From Butyrivibrio sp. (GTDB lineage Bacteria > Bacillota > Clostridia > Lachnospirales > Lachnospiraceae): 64,000 nt of DNA. The translations under genes were made by a program, and so were the position numbers. This document shows, piece by piece, positions 14,982 through 23,959 of this stretch; position 1 is the stretch's first letter, and every line of letters starts with the position of its first letter. Location of the stretch: the NCBI GenBank assembly GCA_015056575.1, contig SVGA01000018.1, forward strand, positions 1-64,000, read 5' to 3'. Under the pieces are notes generated by a model. It worked only from the letters and a program-made list of their open reading frames with translations. It was not told the origin of the DNA and searched no databases.

Positions 14982-16496
14982 TCACTCTATATCTGCGCCA
15001 CCAATAAATTCCTTTTTATTTGCGATTTCATCATCGGACAAGTTGCTTTCGCGATCGATGTGCATCTCACCCAAGTCTGCACCATCTACATTATCCTTAA
15101 CTCTTACATGGATAATTCCGTTCTGATCATATTGCATCATTACCCCAATTGGAGATCCCTTAGGTCTTGGAACCAATTTTAAAGTTGTTGTACCAATAAC
15201 AGTATCGTACTCAGGATCTTCATCTTCACCTTCAACCACCACAACTTTCAAACTAGTTTGCCCTTCATCTAATGTGTAGTATTCCTTTTCTCCTGAGGCA
15301 GGTATAGCCGTATTCCTTGGGATAATAAAAGATGCTATGTCATACTCCCCATTATGAGTTGTTATTATTCCAAGAGAGTGTGAATTTACATCAGTAACCT
15401 TTATTTCCTTTTCAGCTTTTGGTTTTTCACCAGTCGTTACCACATTCAAAGTATCAGCATAATATGCTGCACCCATAGCAACTGCTTCATCAGGGTTTAA
15501 CTCATGCGATGGCTCAATTCCAGTAAGATCCTTAATCATATTTTGAATAGCTGGAATTCTTGTAGACCCACCCACAAGTAATATTTTAGATATATCCGAC
15601 CACTTAAGCCCAGCATCATCCATAGCAATTTCCATACTTGCTTTTGTGGAATCAATCTGGCTCTTAATCATAGCCTCGAATTCTTCTCTGGTAATTTCAA
15701 CCTTAATAGGTTTTCCTTGCGATACTATCGATAAACTTGCCTTTGGCCTACTAGAAAGCGCTTTTTTCAAATTTTCTGCTTTGATTCTCAAATCCTGGCA
15801 AGCAACATCATCATCCTCAAGATCCAAATTATGCTCTTTCTTAAACTCATCGATAACCTTGTTGATTATGGCATTATCAAAATCAAAACCTCCAAGATTT
15901 CTGTTACCAGTAGTTGACAGAATATCTACCTTAGTAAGATTATCTGACAATCTCATTATGGTAATATCAAAGGTACCTCCGCCAACGTCATAAACCATAA
16001 CAATACCATCTGAATTAGCCTGACCATGACAATAAGCAAGAGCTGCAGCAGTAGGCTCATTTATAATTCCAAGAACTTTTAGTCCAGCTATCTCGCCTGC
16101 ATCCTGAGTTGCTTTTCTTTGTGCATCATCAAAATACGCAGGGACAGTAATTACTGCGCCATCGATTGTTTCTCCGGTTGCATTTTCTGCATCTTCCTTG
16201 AGTCTCTTTAATATCATTGCAGAAATATCTTCTGCTGAATACTTCTGATCTGATGAAATATCAAAAGAAAAGGCTTTCTTACCCATCTGTCGTTTTACAA
16301 ACTGGCATACACTGTATGGATCAACAACACTGTTATCCTTAGCCTGCTCTCCAACTATAATTGAGCCATCTTCAAACATAACCACAGAAGGAGTTGTTCT
16401 CTCTCCCTCTCTATTTGTCAATATTTCTGCGCGTCCATCTGCGCCTAAACGAGCAATTGCTGAAAAAGTCGTTCCCAAATCAATGCCTACTAACAT
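14982..16496 (-). CDS. Hsp70-family chaperone without lid domain
   Basis: 504 residues. The nucleotide-binding domain is canonical: MLVGIDLGTTFSAIARLGAD, ITVPAYFDDAQRKATQDAGE, MVYDVGGGTFDITI, LLVGGSTRIPAIQNMI. The beta substrate-binding domain follows (about 375-490: VNSHSLGIIT, RNTAIPASGEKEYYT). The protein stops soon after, so the helical lid of DnaK (~600 residues) is missing. It is a paralogue dedicated to this locus rather than housekeeping dnaK: no grpE or dnaJ adjoins it and it is embedded between a winged-helix protein (adjacent base) and the AAA+ protein. Role inferred: client binding or activation within the system. Confidence 0.9.
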   Translation of the reverse strand: MLVGIDLGTTFSAIARLGADGRAEILTNREGERTTPSVVMFEDGSIIVGEQAKDNSVVDPYSVCQFVKRQMGKKAFSFDISSDQKYSAEDISAMILKRLKEDAENATGETIDGAVITVPAYFDDAQRKATQDAGEIAGLKVLGIINEPTAAALAYCHGQANSDGIVMVYDVGGGTFDITIMRLSDNLTKVDILSTTGNRNLGGFDFDNAIINKVIDEFKKEHNLDLEDDDVACQDLRIKAENLKKALSSRPKASLSIVSQGKPIKVEITREEFEAMIKSQIDSTKASMEIAMDDAGLKWSDISKILLVGGSTRIPAIQNMIKDLTGIEPSHELNPDEAVAMGAAYYADTLNVVTTGEKPKAEKEIKVTDVNSHSLGIITTHNGEYDIASFIIPRNTAIPASGEKEYYTLDEGQTSLKVVVVEGEDEDPEYDTVIGTTTLKLVPRPKGSPIGVMMQYDQNGIIHVRVKDNVDGADLGEMHIDRESNLSDDEIANKKEFIGGADIE

Positions 16497-17798
16497 TTAA
16501 TCCTCCTTACTCTCTACCATATATTGATTTAAAGTCTCAATAAATAAATTAAAGTCTATGGCCTTACCATCTTGTTCCTTATCAAATAGCTCATTTCTTA
16601 AATATGAGACAAGCTGTTTTTTATCCTCATGACGCAGCAACTTTTTGTACTCTTTTGATGCTTTTCTTATATCGGGATTCTGCGATTCAAATCTTATAAA
16701 CAATCCATTCAGCCAGCTATCTGTAAATAGATACCCACCCACATCATCATAGTTTTCCAGAAACCTAAGCACAAAAGCATTCCACTTCGTAAATGAATCG
16801 GCATTCACATATACTGAAATCTGCTCTGGAACCCCATCCATTATTCTCCCCATTGATATATCCATGGTTGAATAATCAAATGGCTGAATGTGTCCTAAAA
16901 GCTTCTTCAGCTTTTCTTCATCTATTTCAGTTATTTTTTTGCATACTAGCCGGTACAGTTCATTTATCGTCCGTAATGCTCTTTCTGAATAACATGCTAT
17001 ATCTCTGCTAAATCCATATTCTCCATACGCCTTTTCTGAAGGCATTTTCATAGGTAGCCATCTAAACCTGTCCTTGAAACTATTCTGACTGGAATCATAC
17101 TGATATGAAATAATGAATGGACTATCTATTCCCTGCATTTTTACCAAATATGCCTTAATATACTGCAGACCTACACATTCCACATTTTTGATTTCATCAA
17201 CATTAGCATTTAATATATCCCCTTTATACTGCTTGTATTTAGTGAAATCCGCATTCAAGAGCTGAGTGTTTATCTCATCGATAGAAACGCCCTCTATATG
17301 AGGCATATGCGGTATTACAATAAAGGTTTTATCTTTGCCTTGCAAATCAGCTTCAGAAGGCTGCTCACCAATCTTTAACAAATCACCTGTTATAGCATCA
17401 GCCTGAAATCTCTGTCTTACATTGGCATGTTCTATCTTCTGTTTCATTCCTAATGATTCTCTGCCCAATTCTGTAATGCCATTAGAATCCACAAAAGAAT
17501 ATCCCATTAATAAATCAAGAATTTTCTGCGTATAATTAGGACTTAATCCCATCATATCAGCAATCTCTTTAGCACTTCCAAGCCCTGCATCGACAAATCT
17601 CAGGACAGTGAGTGGAACAAGATCAAAGTCTTCAAAAGTCGTTTCAGATACTTCCATCTCTAAAATTGCAATTGGATAATAAACCTCAGTAAAAAGCTCT
17701 ATCCTGCTGGGAATAATCTGAGGATTCTGCGCCATTATGCGATCCAAAACCGTATTAACTTCATAATTATGTTTTTTTTGCTGTTGTTTTTCAGCCAT
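16497..17798 (-). CDS. winged-helix protein linked to Hsp70
   Basis: 433 residues, no named family recognised. Residues ~65-120 look like a winged helix-turn-helix: VLRFVDAGLGSAKEIADMMG, LSPNYTQKILDLLMGYSFVD, ITELGRESL. The rest is mixed alpha/beta with conserved-looking YIKAYLVKMQG and SYQYDSSQ. It stops one base before the Hsp70 start and overlaps the helicase stop by 8 bases. The position suggests a DNA-binding or target-recognition subunit, possibly an Hsp70 client; this is inference. Confidence 0.6.
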   Translation of the reverse strand: MAEKQQQKKHNYEVNTVLDRIMAQNPQIIPSRIELFTEVYYPIAILEMEVSETTFEDFDLVPLTVLRFVDAGLGSAKEIADMMGLSPNYTQKILDLLMGYSFVDSNGITELGRESLGMKQKIEHANVRQRFQADAITGDLLKIGEQPSEADLQGKDKTFIVIPHMPHIEGVSIDEINTQLLNADFTKYKQYKGDILNANVDEIKNVECVGLQYIKAYLVKMQGIDSPFIISYQYDSSQNSFKDRFRWLPMKMPSEKAYGEYGFSRDIACYSERALRTINELYRLVCKKITEIDEEKLKKLLGHIQPFDYSTMDISMGRIMDGVPEQISVYVNADSFTKWNAFVLRFLENYDDVGGYLFTDSWLNGLFIRFESQNPDIRKASKEYKKLLRHEDKKQLVSYLRNELFDKEQDGKAIDFNLFIETLNQYMVESKED

Positions 17799-20700
17799 CC
17801 AACGCTATCCTCTTGGCAAACTCAGCATAAGACATCAGTTCGCCTCTTCCTCCATTTACATCGTCTAACATTTTTTTAATGAAATCCGAAAACTCCTTTT
17901 CACTATGTTCATATATGGGTTCTTCCATATCATCAAGCTCCTGGTATAGACATCCCGCCAAAAAGCGCATATCTCCAATCATAACAAGGGTCTTTTTGCA
18001 TCTACTCATAGCAACGTTTAGTCTTCTCAGCTCATTAAGAAATCCTATTCTACTCATCGTTGGCTTCTTTTTTGAGCTCTTTGTAAAGCTATAAATAATC
18101 AAATCTCGTTCCTGTCCCTGGAAGCTGTCAAGTGTTGCCACCATAGAATTTGCTATTTCTGGAGGAACTACACCCTTTAATGCCTTTTTTATTCTGGCAA
18201 CCTGATCTCCGTAAGCTGAAATTACACCAATCTCGCTCATTTTTATATCAAGTTTTTCACCAATAACGTGCCTAACTATTTGTTTACATATTTCAGATTC
18301 AAGAACATTAAATGTTCCTCTTTCCGGCGTCCTTTGCTCGTAACGATCCTTAACGTCAGAAGTGTCAACTACAATAAATGGTTTATCAGAAAGCCCTGGC
18401 ATAAGTCCCTTCATGCTGCGCTTAAAATCTGGAGATTTGTACTCACCGTTGTAAAACCACTCAGAAATAGTATCCGCTATTTCTCCTGGCATTCTGTATT
18501 GCGTATCGAGCATCATCTTATTGGAATCCGGAAGCTCATTGAACATCTTTTCAAAAAGGCTCTTCTTAAGTAATTCCGGATCAACCCCATTTATTTCACA
18601 AGCTTCAATCAATTCTTGATCAGCTGAAGGAGGAATCTGCTTAAAATCCCCAAGCATAATAAGCTTATTAGATACTGACATTGGCACCAGTGCATTATGA
18701 ATCTGTATCTGTCCAGCCTCATCGATAATAGTTACGTCAAATTGAAGATTTGCAAATCGCTTCTGCGAACTGACACCTATGCACGTAGCACCTACAAGGT
18801 CCACTGTTTCAAGTATTATTTCATTTAGAGCATAATTCTGCTTTCCAACAATATCCTCTCTCCATTGTTTTTCATTATCCAAAAGCTTTTGGGCTCTTAT
18901 AATCTCTCCGTCAATTCTATCAAGGAGAGATCTGAGTCTTACGGGAGAATCCAGATCATCCTTGAAAATGACTATTGATTCGAATAGATGTGCAATCCTC
19001 GGAACTTTAGGAAGATCCAAGTTGAGATTTTCATAGCCTTGTATTTTTTTCTTCTGTGCCCTTGCTATATCATGCTCATACTTCTGTTTAAGCATTTGTT
19101 CAGTCTCTGCATACATGGCACTGTATTTGATATAATCCGCTTCATTCTTTGCAATCTCGTCTTTTAAAAGTACCAATTCCTGCTCTATCTTTTGTGCCAA
19201 AGCAACATCTTCTTTATACTGAGCTTCTTCAAGCTTTCTAAGTATGATATTTTTCGAATTATGCTTTTCTATATTGTCTCTCAGCTCTGTGAGTTTATTA
19301 TTCTTCAAGTCAAATTCATTCTTTTGTCTCTTTGTCTCCTCAAAGAATCTATCTTGTCTTATCTTAATTGGCTTAAGCTGATTATCTACGCTCTCTTTAT
19401 ATTGGTCGTTTATTTCATCTACTTCAGAAAGCTGCTTTGAAAAAATCATGAATCGCTTTCTATATTCACTCCAATTACTAATCGCAGATTCAAGTTTTAA
19501 AAGATTATTCTGTGTAGCAATATCTATGCTGTCATTCAGCCTTACCAATTTCTTTTCAAACATGTAATCTTTAACATCGTCCTGAAGTTTTGACTCGGAT
19601 CCTATTCTGATTACATCAATATCTTTTTCCTCAGCTAGTCTTGCAAGTACATTGTCTACCGCTTTATTGTTTTGAGAAGAAACCAGTACCCTCTTGCGTT
19701 CCACATTAACAAAGTACTTAACCCACTCAAGGATAACCGTAGTTTTTCCAGTTCCAGGCGGTCCCATTACCAGGAAAACATCCTTAGATTTTATACCTTT
19801 TTCTATAGCTGTTATCTGGCTCTTATTTGGAGGATAAGGCTTCTGATTTTCTAAGTTGTAAATTAATTCGCTTAAATCCTTATCTTCAAATCCTGCAGTT
19901 TTATTACCACCAAGAACATTTTTCATAAACTTTGCTTTGGACACGCCACTTGCTATTTTCTGATTAGCTGCAAGCTGCACATCTTTATTCACCGTTGAAA
20001 AAGACAGTGATATAAAACCAAAAGAAGCAAATGAATCTACGCTAACTTGCTTGTTAAAAAGCACAACTATTTTTTTGTTCTCGTTATCACTAAGATCTAT
20101 TTCAACTATTTCTCCATTGATTCTCTCACTATGTTTTCCTTCAAATTCAACCTGAGTACCAATATCGAATACTGATTTATCAATGTCATCCACTATAAAT
20201 GCATATGCTACCCTATCTATGCGGTCATAATCAGAAGCATAAAATTCTCTATAGGATATCTGTCCCATCTCATGAGTTTTCTTTTCTTCAAGCTCACTTG
20301 AAAGAATTGAGTACTGTTCAGACTGCTTAAGGACTTCTTTCAGAAATAGTTCATCATAATCAGTCTCACCTGATTCCAGCTCTATTTCTTCGTCATTTTT
20401 ATCCTCATTCTGATACTCTGCCTGCTTGATTATCTTTATTATCTGATCCGCTGAAGGCTTTGTATCTCCGCAGTCCACGGAATTGTATTCATGCTTCTGT
20501 CCAGAGATATACTTGTATTTAATGTCACTCTCCGGAAGCAAAACCTCTGCATCCACCCCATTCTCAGCACTAAGAATTATGCCTTTCTTCAATGCCTTAT
20601 TCTGCGAAAACAAATTGCTCTCGTTATAAAAAATTACAGAAAAGCCATCAAATGTTTTGTCATTTAATGCACAGCCAAAACATCCAAATGAGGTCACAAG

Positions 20701-20886
20701 TTCGAATTTATCATTCTCATGCTCAATCGGTGTAATAATAAGTCTTGTAAGTTTAGAGAGCATAGCAACGCAGTTTTCAGGAGACTCATTACTTTTGCTG
20801 ATTCCCTGATATGCACTGTTTGTTATTCCAAACTTGATTATGCAGTTTATCTTTATAGCATCCTTATCGAATTTAATTATCTGCAT
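17791..20886 (-). CDS. SF1 helicase, UPF1/AAA_11-AAA_12 type
   Basis: 1031 residues. N-terminal ~340 residues are of unknown fold. The helicase core has Q-like KSQITAIEKGI, Walker A GPPGTGKTTVILEW (375-382), Walker B IIDEAGQIQI (near 717), motif III LGDFKQIPPSAD, motif IV-V LDTQYRMPGEIAD and ATLDSFQGQERDLIIYSFTK, and motif VI RRLNVAMSRCKKTLVMIGD. A long coiled coil sits between Walker A and B (about 470-670). This is the UPF1-like SF1B group acting on RNA or single-stranded DNA. It overlaps both neighbours (8 and 10 bases), hence tight co-expression. Nuclease domains are not visible. Confidence 0.9.
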   Translation of the reverse strand: MQIIKFDKDAIKINCIIKFGITNSAYQGISKSNESPENCVAMLSKLTRLIITPIEHENDKFELVTSFGCFGCALNDKTFDGFSVIFYNESNLFSQNKALKKGIILSAENGVDAEVLLPESDIKYKYISGQKHEYNSVDCGDTKPSADQIIKIIKQAEYQNEDKNDEEIELESGETDYDELFLKEVLKQSEQYSILSSELEEKKTHEMGQISYREFYASDYDRIDRVAYAFIVDDIDKSVFDIGTQVEFEGKHSERINGEIVEIDLSDNENKKIVVLFNKQVSVDSFASFGFISLSFSTVNKDVQLAANQKIASGVSKAKFMKNVLGGNKTAGFEDKDLSELIYNLENQKPYPPNKSQITAIEKGIKSKDVFLVMGPPGTGKTTVILEWVKYFVNVERKRVLVSSQNNKAVDNVLARLAEEKDIDVIRIGSESKLQDDVKDYMFEKKLVRLNDSIDIATQNNLLKLESAISNWSEYRKRFMIFSKQLSEVDEINDQYKESVDNQLKPIKIRQDRFFEETKRQKNEFDLKNNKLTELRDNIEKHNSKNIILRKLEEAQYKEDVALAQKIEQELVLLKDEIAKNEADYIKYSAMYAETEQMLKQKYEHDIARAQKKKIQGYENLNLDLPKVPRIAHLFESIVIFKDDLDSPVRLRSLLDRIDGEIIRAQKLLDNEKQWREDIVGKQNYALNEIILETVDLVGATCIGVSSQKRFANLQFDVTIIDEAGQIQIHNALVPMSVSNKLIMLGDFKQIPPSADQELIEACEINGVDPELLKKSLFEKMFNELPDSNKMMLDTQYRMPGEIADTISEWFYNGEYKSPDFKRSMKGLMPGLSDKPFIVVDTSDVKDRYEQRTPERGTFNVLESEICKQIVRHVIGEKLDIKMSEIGVISAYGDQVARIKKALKGVVPPEIANSMVATLDSFQGQERDLIIYSFTKSSKKKPTMSRIGFLNELRRLNVAMSRCKKTLVMIGDMRFLAGCLYQELDDMEEPIYEHSEKEFSDFIKKMLDDVNGGRGELMSYAEFAKRIALDG

Positions 20887-21713
20887 TTTGTTTCCCTAAT
20901 AATTTTTTTCAGATCATTTATCAGCTCTGAGTAGTTCCTGTATCTATCCTTAGGTGAATATGCCATAAGCTTATTAATTGTTTTATTCATATTTGCACTT
21001 GTGTCCGGTTTTTCTGCTATAACCTCTTTAAAAAAATCCCATTTACCTGCAGCCGGATCATAGCAGTCGTAGTCCATCATTCTCGCCGGAATTCTTCCGG
21101 TGACAAACTGATACATCATCACTCCTATAGAAAACATGTCTACCTTATCTCTAGCGGTAGTAATTGACCCATAATCCATTTCCGGCGCTTTATAATACAG
21201 TGTTCCTTCCATCTGATTAGGAACAGAAACGCTGATATTGAAATCAATAAGATAAAGATCATTATTCTGATTGAACATAATATTCTCAGGCTTAATATCC
21301 TTATGCTGGAAATTCTTTTTCGCCATGACATCTAATATCTGGCAAAGTTCATGCATCCACCCAAGAAACATGGAGAGAGAAACGCTTCGTTTCATCTTAT
21401 CTGCCAGTGTTTCGCCATTTATCCACTGCATCACAATGAAAAGAGCGTTCTCTTTCTCCTCATAGTAAGTCCCATATATATTTGGAATTTTTGCAGTAAG
21501 CTCCCCAATCTGAACCATAGTTTTAACTTCCTGTTGAGCTCTCTTGAGGTTTTCCTTTCTTTCTCTTGGGGTATTACCCTGAATAATTACCTTCTTAAGA
21601 GCCACAGTTCTATTAAGAGTAAGGTCCAATGCTTTATATAACTCACTATTCGGAGTCACATGTGAAGCTTCATCATATCTATAGCAATGATTCTCAGTAA
21701 ACTTAAGGTCCAT
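20877..21713 (-). CDS. Ser/Thr protein kinase (DFG changed to DFN)
   Basis: 278 residues from the ATG at 21713; the longer track ORF uses a TTG. Kinase motifs: ATP-anchoring lysine in TVALKKVI (K40), catalytic loop FQHKDIKPENIMFN (HRD as HKD), metal-binding LIDFNISV (DFN instead of DFG, Asp kept), and APE in YYKAPEMDYGS. A clear glycine-rich loop is not seen. Key catalytic residues are present, so activity is likely. It has no membrane helix, unlike PASTA kinases. It follows the pseudokinase-like gene with one base between stop and start and overlaps the helicase start, so its substrate may be in the operon. Confidence 0.88.
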   Translation of the reverse strand: MDLKFTENHCYRYDEASHVTPNSELYKALDLTLNRTVALKKVIIQGNTPRERKENLKRAQQEVKTMVQIGELTAKIPNIYGTYYEEKENALFIVMQWINGETLADKMKRSVSLSMFLGWMHELCQILDVMAKKNFQHKDIKPENIMFNQNNDLYLIDFNISVSVPNQMEGTLYYKAPEMDYGSITTARDKVDMFSIGVMMYQFVTGRIPARMMDYDCYDPAAGKWDFFKEVIAEKPDTSANMNKTINKLMAYSPKDRYRNYSELINDLKKIIRETKCR

Positions 21714-21714
21714 A

Positions 21715-23097
21715 TCATTCCATTTCTTCAAAATACTGAATTATAGTTTGTGTAGTGGGTCTAAGATCAGCGTTTGGATTCTTCATTTTATCTATCAGCT
21801 GCACTAAAGACATATTCACACCAGCTCTCTGTAATTTCATAGCCGGTACTACGCCTGGTTCAATTTGACCATTAAAAATATCTCCAAACAACACTCCTAA
21901 TGAGAATATGTCAGCCTTTTCCCAATTAACCTTAGCATCTCCTCCCTGGAATAACGTTCGTACTTCCGGTGCAGAGTATTTGAGTAATTTCTGTTGCTGA
22001 ATCATTGTCTGCATATTTTGAACATTGGCAATAACAGTACCAAATTCTTCAGATGCAATCTTTGCACAGTCCAACTTAATTATCGTAGGTTCCAAGATTT
22101 CGTTTTTTCCCTTGCATACATAGATACTGTCAAAGGAAAGGTTTCTATGATATATCGGTGTACTAAGATTATGAAAACTGTTTAGAATAGCTGTAATCTT
22201 CTTACATAATTCTGTTTTAGCATTTACATCCATGCTCTTTAACAGTGCATCGTTCAAGTGAGATGGTTTCTTTGAAAACTTATAAATAACCACATAGTAA
22301 TCACTTGTGTCAGAACTAAGTTTAGATAAGACATCTACTTGAACATTACCATCAAACTGTATCCCTGCTTCGGATTCCGCCTCAGAAAAAGCCTCCTGAT
22401 CCCTCAGCAAGAGTAGTTTCTCGTCAATGTCGCCTTTCTTGAACATCCTAACTATGCCATATTTATTTATGCGCCCAGTTTCATTGTAAGAACATGTTTC
22501 AAATTCTCTAACGCAATTTGACACCGGTTTATCAAGCGGAGTATAAGAATTTATAACGTAGTTATCACCAATAGGAATAATATTTGTATCAAACTGTGGT
22601 ATTTTCTTAGCAGCTTCTTTTCCTTTTTTTCTTACATATTCATATCTGAAAGCTTTATAAATGACGTGGAGAACCGTCTCCAGATTCCCGCATGTTACAG
22701 CAGGCTCATCTGGCTTCTGTTCACTGTGTACACATTGATTACAAAATCTGCGCCAAAGAGCATCCCAAAATGTCTGCTCCTTTTTATTCGCAACAGAAAT
22801 ATATGAGACCATCCTTTGGTTCTTATCAAATTTGGGCAGTTTATCATTTTTCTGAAGTGTGTATAAGTAGTCACTTAAGACAGGATTTCCGCCATTCTTA
22901 GATGTGACCTTAATTCCAAATTCATCAGCCAATGCTTTTGCCCATATTTCAAAAGCATCACGAACAAGCTGACCAGCGCTACTGCAATCTATATATGTCT
23001 TTTTCTCAGCTTCGCAAAGTTTTTTATAGACATCTGGGTATATTTCTTCCACAAAACCAAAATTGCCTTTTTTTACATCCATGTTTTCATTAGCCAT
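21715..23097 (-). CDS. pseudokinase-like protein with HEPN/DUF4145-like N-terminus
   Basis: 460 residues from the ATG at 23097 (CGGAGG eight bases before it); the track start is 39 bases longer. The N-terminal ~180 residues resemble DUF4145/HEPN-like helical domains (AGQLVRDAFEIWAKALADEF, FCNQCVHSEQKP). The C-terminal ~270 residues have a kinase fold: TPIYHRNLSFDSIYV in place of HRD (catalytic Asp replaced by Asn), IIKLDCAKI in place of DFG, and KYSAPEV as APE. Loss of the catalytic Asp suggests a pseudokinase, perhaps a regulator of the active kinase next door. Both are encoded back to back. Confidence 0.7.
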   Translation of the reverse strand: MANENMDVKKGNFGFVEEIYPDVYKKLCEAEKKTYIDCSSAGQLVRDAFEIWAKALADEFGIKVTSKNGGNPVLSDYLYTLQKNDKLPKFDKNQRMVSYISVANKKEQTFWDALWRRFCNQCVHSEQKPDEPAVTCGNLETVLHVIYKAFRYEYVRKKGKEAAKKIPQFDTNIIPIGDNYVINSYTPLDKPVSNCVREFETCSYNETGRINKYGIVRMFKKGDIDEKLLLLRDQEAFSEAESEAGIQFDGNVQVDVLSKLSSDTSDYYVVIYKFSKKPSHLNDALLKSMDVNAKTELCKKITAILNSFHNLSTPIYHRNLSFDSIYVCKGKNEILEPTIIKLDCAKIASEEFGTVIANVQNMQTMIQQQKLLKYSAPEVRTLFQGGDAKVNWEKADIFSLGVLFGDIFNGQIEPGVVPAMKLQRAGVNMSLVQLIDKMKNPNADLRPTTQTIIQYFEEME

Positions 23098-23113
23098 ACC
23101 GTTCCCTCCGAGT

Positions 23114-23311
23114 TTATTTACCTTGTCTTTTGACATATTTACCTGATTTTATACGCTGATCCGGAGGTCTCTTGGCATTGGCAGGAATTGCCCAGGTGTT
23201 GCCAAACTTCTGAGCCCCATCTATTCTGCCCTCATTACATAGCTGATTGATCCATCTTATACTTACATCCCATTTTTCAGCCACTTCACTTATTGTCAAA
23301 AAGTCCTTCAT
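23114..23311 (-). CDS. small helix-turn-helix protein
   Basis: 65 residues: MKDFLTISEVAEKWDVSIRW, then INQLCNEGRIDGAQKFGNTW and a basic tail (KRPPDQRIKSGKYVKRQ). This is the MerR/excisionase-like HTH fold (helix, SEVAEKWDVS turn, recognition helix, FGNTW wing). Such small proteins often regulate the operon they head. It is first in the chaperone/kinase/helicase operon, 17 bp before the pseudokinase-like gene, on the same strand. Confidence 0.75.
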   Translation of the reverse strand: MKDFLTISEVAEKWDVSIRWINQLCNEGRIDGAQKFGNTWAIPANAKRPPDQRIKSGKYVKRQGK

Positions 23312-23343
23312 TATAGCTTTCCTTTCACAGCTTCATACGTACG

Positions 23344-23353
23344 GTTTATAAAC
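23344..23353. promoter_or_regulatory. palindrome upstream of the HTH gene
   Basis: GTTTATAAAC is a perfect 10-bp palindrome 33 bases before the HTH start, next to TACGTA. In minus direction it also offers a TTTATA -10 17 bp after TTCCAC. A promoter with an overlapping operator is plausible but weakly supported. No other feature was found between 23312 and 23454. Confidence 0.35.
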
Positions 23354-23454
23354 TGATTTTATTCCAGCCGTGGAAGTTTATCCATATATCGTAAAGATTA
23401 TTTACAAACATTTCATAAAATCACAGGGAAATAATATGATCAGATAAAAATTAT

Positions 23455-23760
23455 CTATCTAGTATAAAAATACCACAATGAACTTGTAGTTAAGATTCGC
23501 ATATAACGCGGAAGGAGAGGACTCTCGTCCTCTCCTTCTCGCTCTATTAGTATGTTGTCCATAGATGTATGGAACAATTTGCCTAAGGCAAACAGGTTGT
23601 CGACTTTGGGAAGACTATCTCCCCTAAGCCATTTGTAAACAGATTGTTCGGACTCAAAGCCCATGTATTCAACGATATCACGGACTTTGATGTTGTTCTG
23701 TTTCATTAGTTTTCTGATGTTAAGGCCTGTTTTTTTAGTGTCTAATACTGGATATTCCAT
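23455..23760 (-). CDS. XRE-family transcriptional regulator
   Basis: 101 residues with a Cro/CI-type HTH: TGLNIRKLMKQNNIKVRDIV, EYMGFESEQSVYKWLRGDSL, PKVDNLFALGKLF. RBS AAGGAGG precedes the ATG at 23760. The last ~15 codons coincide with a repeated 18-bp tag also found at 25283, so the natural C-terminus was probably replaced at a junction. A strong promoter and a pair of direct repeats lie upstream, suggesting autoregulation and control of the neighbourhood. Confidence 0.85.
   Translation of the reverse strand: MEYPVLDTKKTGLNIRKLMKQNNIKVRDIVEYMGFESEQSVYKWLRGDSLPKVDNLFALGKLFHTSMDNILIEREGEDESPLLPRYMRILTTSSLWYFYTR
23478..23538 (-). repeat. hairpin plus 18-bp tag, copy 1
   Basis: ATGAACTTGTAGTTAAGA (23478-23495, plus strand) is identical to 25283-25300. 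On the minus strand each copy follows a strong hairpin: here GAAGGAGAGGAC/GTCCTCTCCTTC at 23511-23538, inside the 3' end of the XRE gene. The two copies bracket the XRE/NYN module. Confidence 0.75.
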
Positions 23761-23895
23761 AATAAAATCCTCCTTCGGATTAAAACGTATTATTTGTTTC
23801 CTCTACAATTGCTTTTTTACAAATCCAACACGTTCTGTATTATGAAATCTTTTTTCGCCTTAAGACACTTTGAACTTCTTTAGTGAAGTCTTTTG

Positions 23896-23924
23896 ATAAT
23901 ACTACTCGATATTTTGTTTGTCAA
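23896..23924 (-). promoter_or_regulatory. promoter of the XRE regulator
   Basis: Minus-strand TTGACA (23919-23924), 17-bp spacer, TATTAT (23896-23901): close to consensus. The leader to the start at 23760 is about 130 nt. Confidence 0.75.
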
Positions 23925-23959
23925 CTTATTTTTTCTTTCTACACCGATATTTTGGTTGT
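23907..23959 (+). promoter_or_regulatory. direct repeats, likely XRE operators
   Basis: CGATATTTTGTTTGT (23907-23921) and CGATATTTTGGTTGT (23945-23959) match at 14 of 15 bases, 38 bp apart. The first covers the spacer and -35 of the XRE promoter; the second lies upstream, touching the NYN stop codon. Placement fits autorepression. Confidence 0.55.

Noticed and set aside
14982-16496. Housekeeping dnaK
   Set aside because: No hrcA, grpE or dnaJ beside it, the lid is missing, and it is embedded in element cargo.
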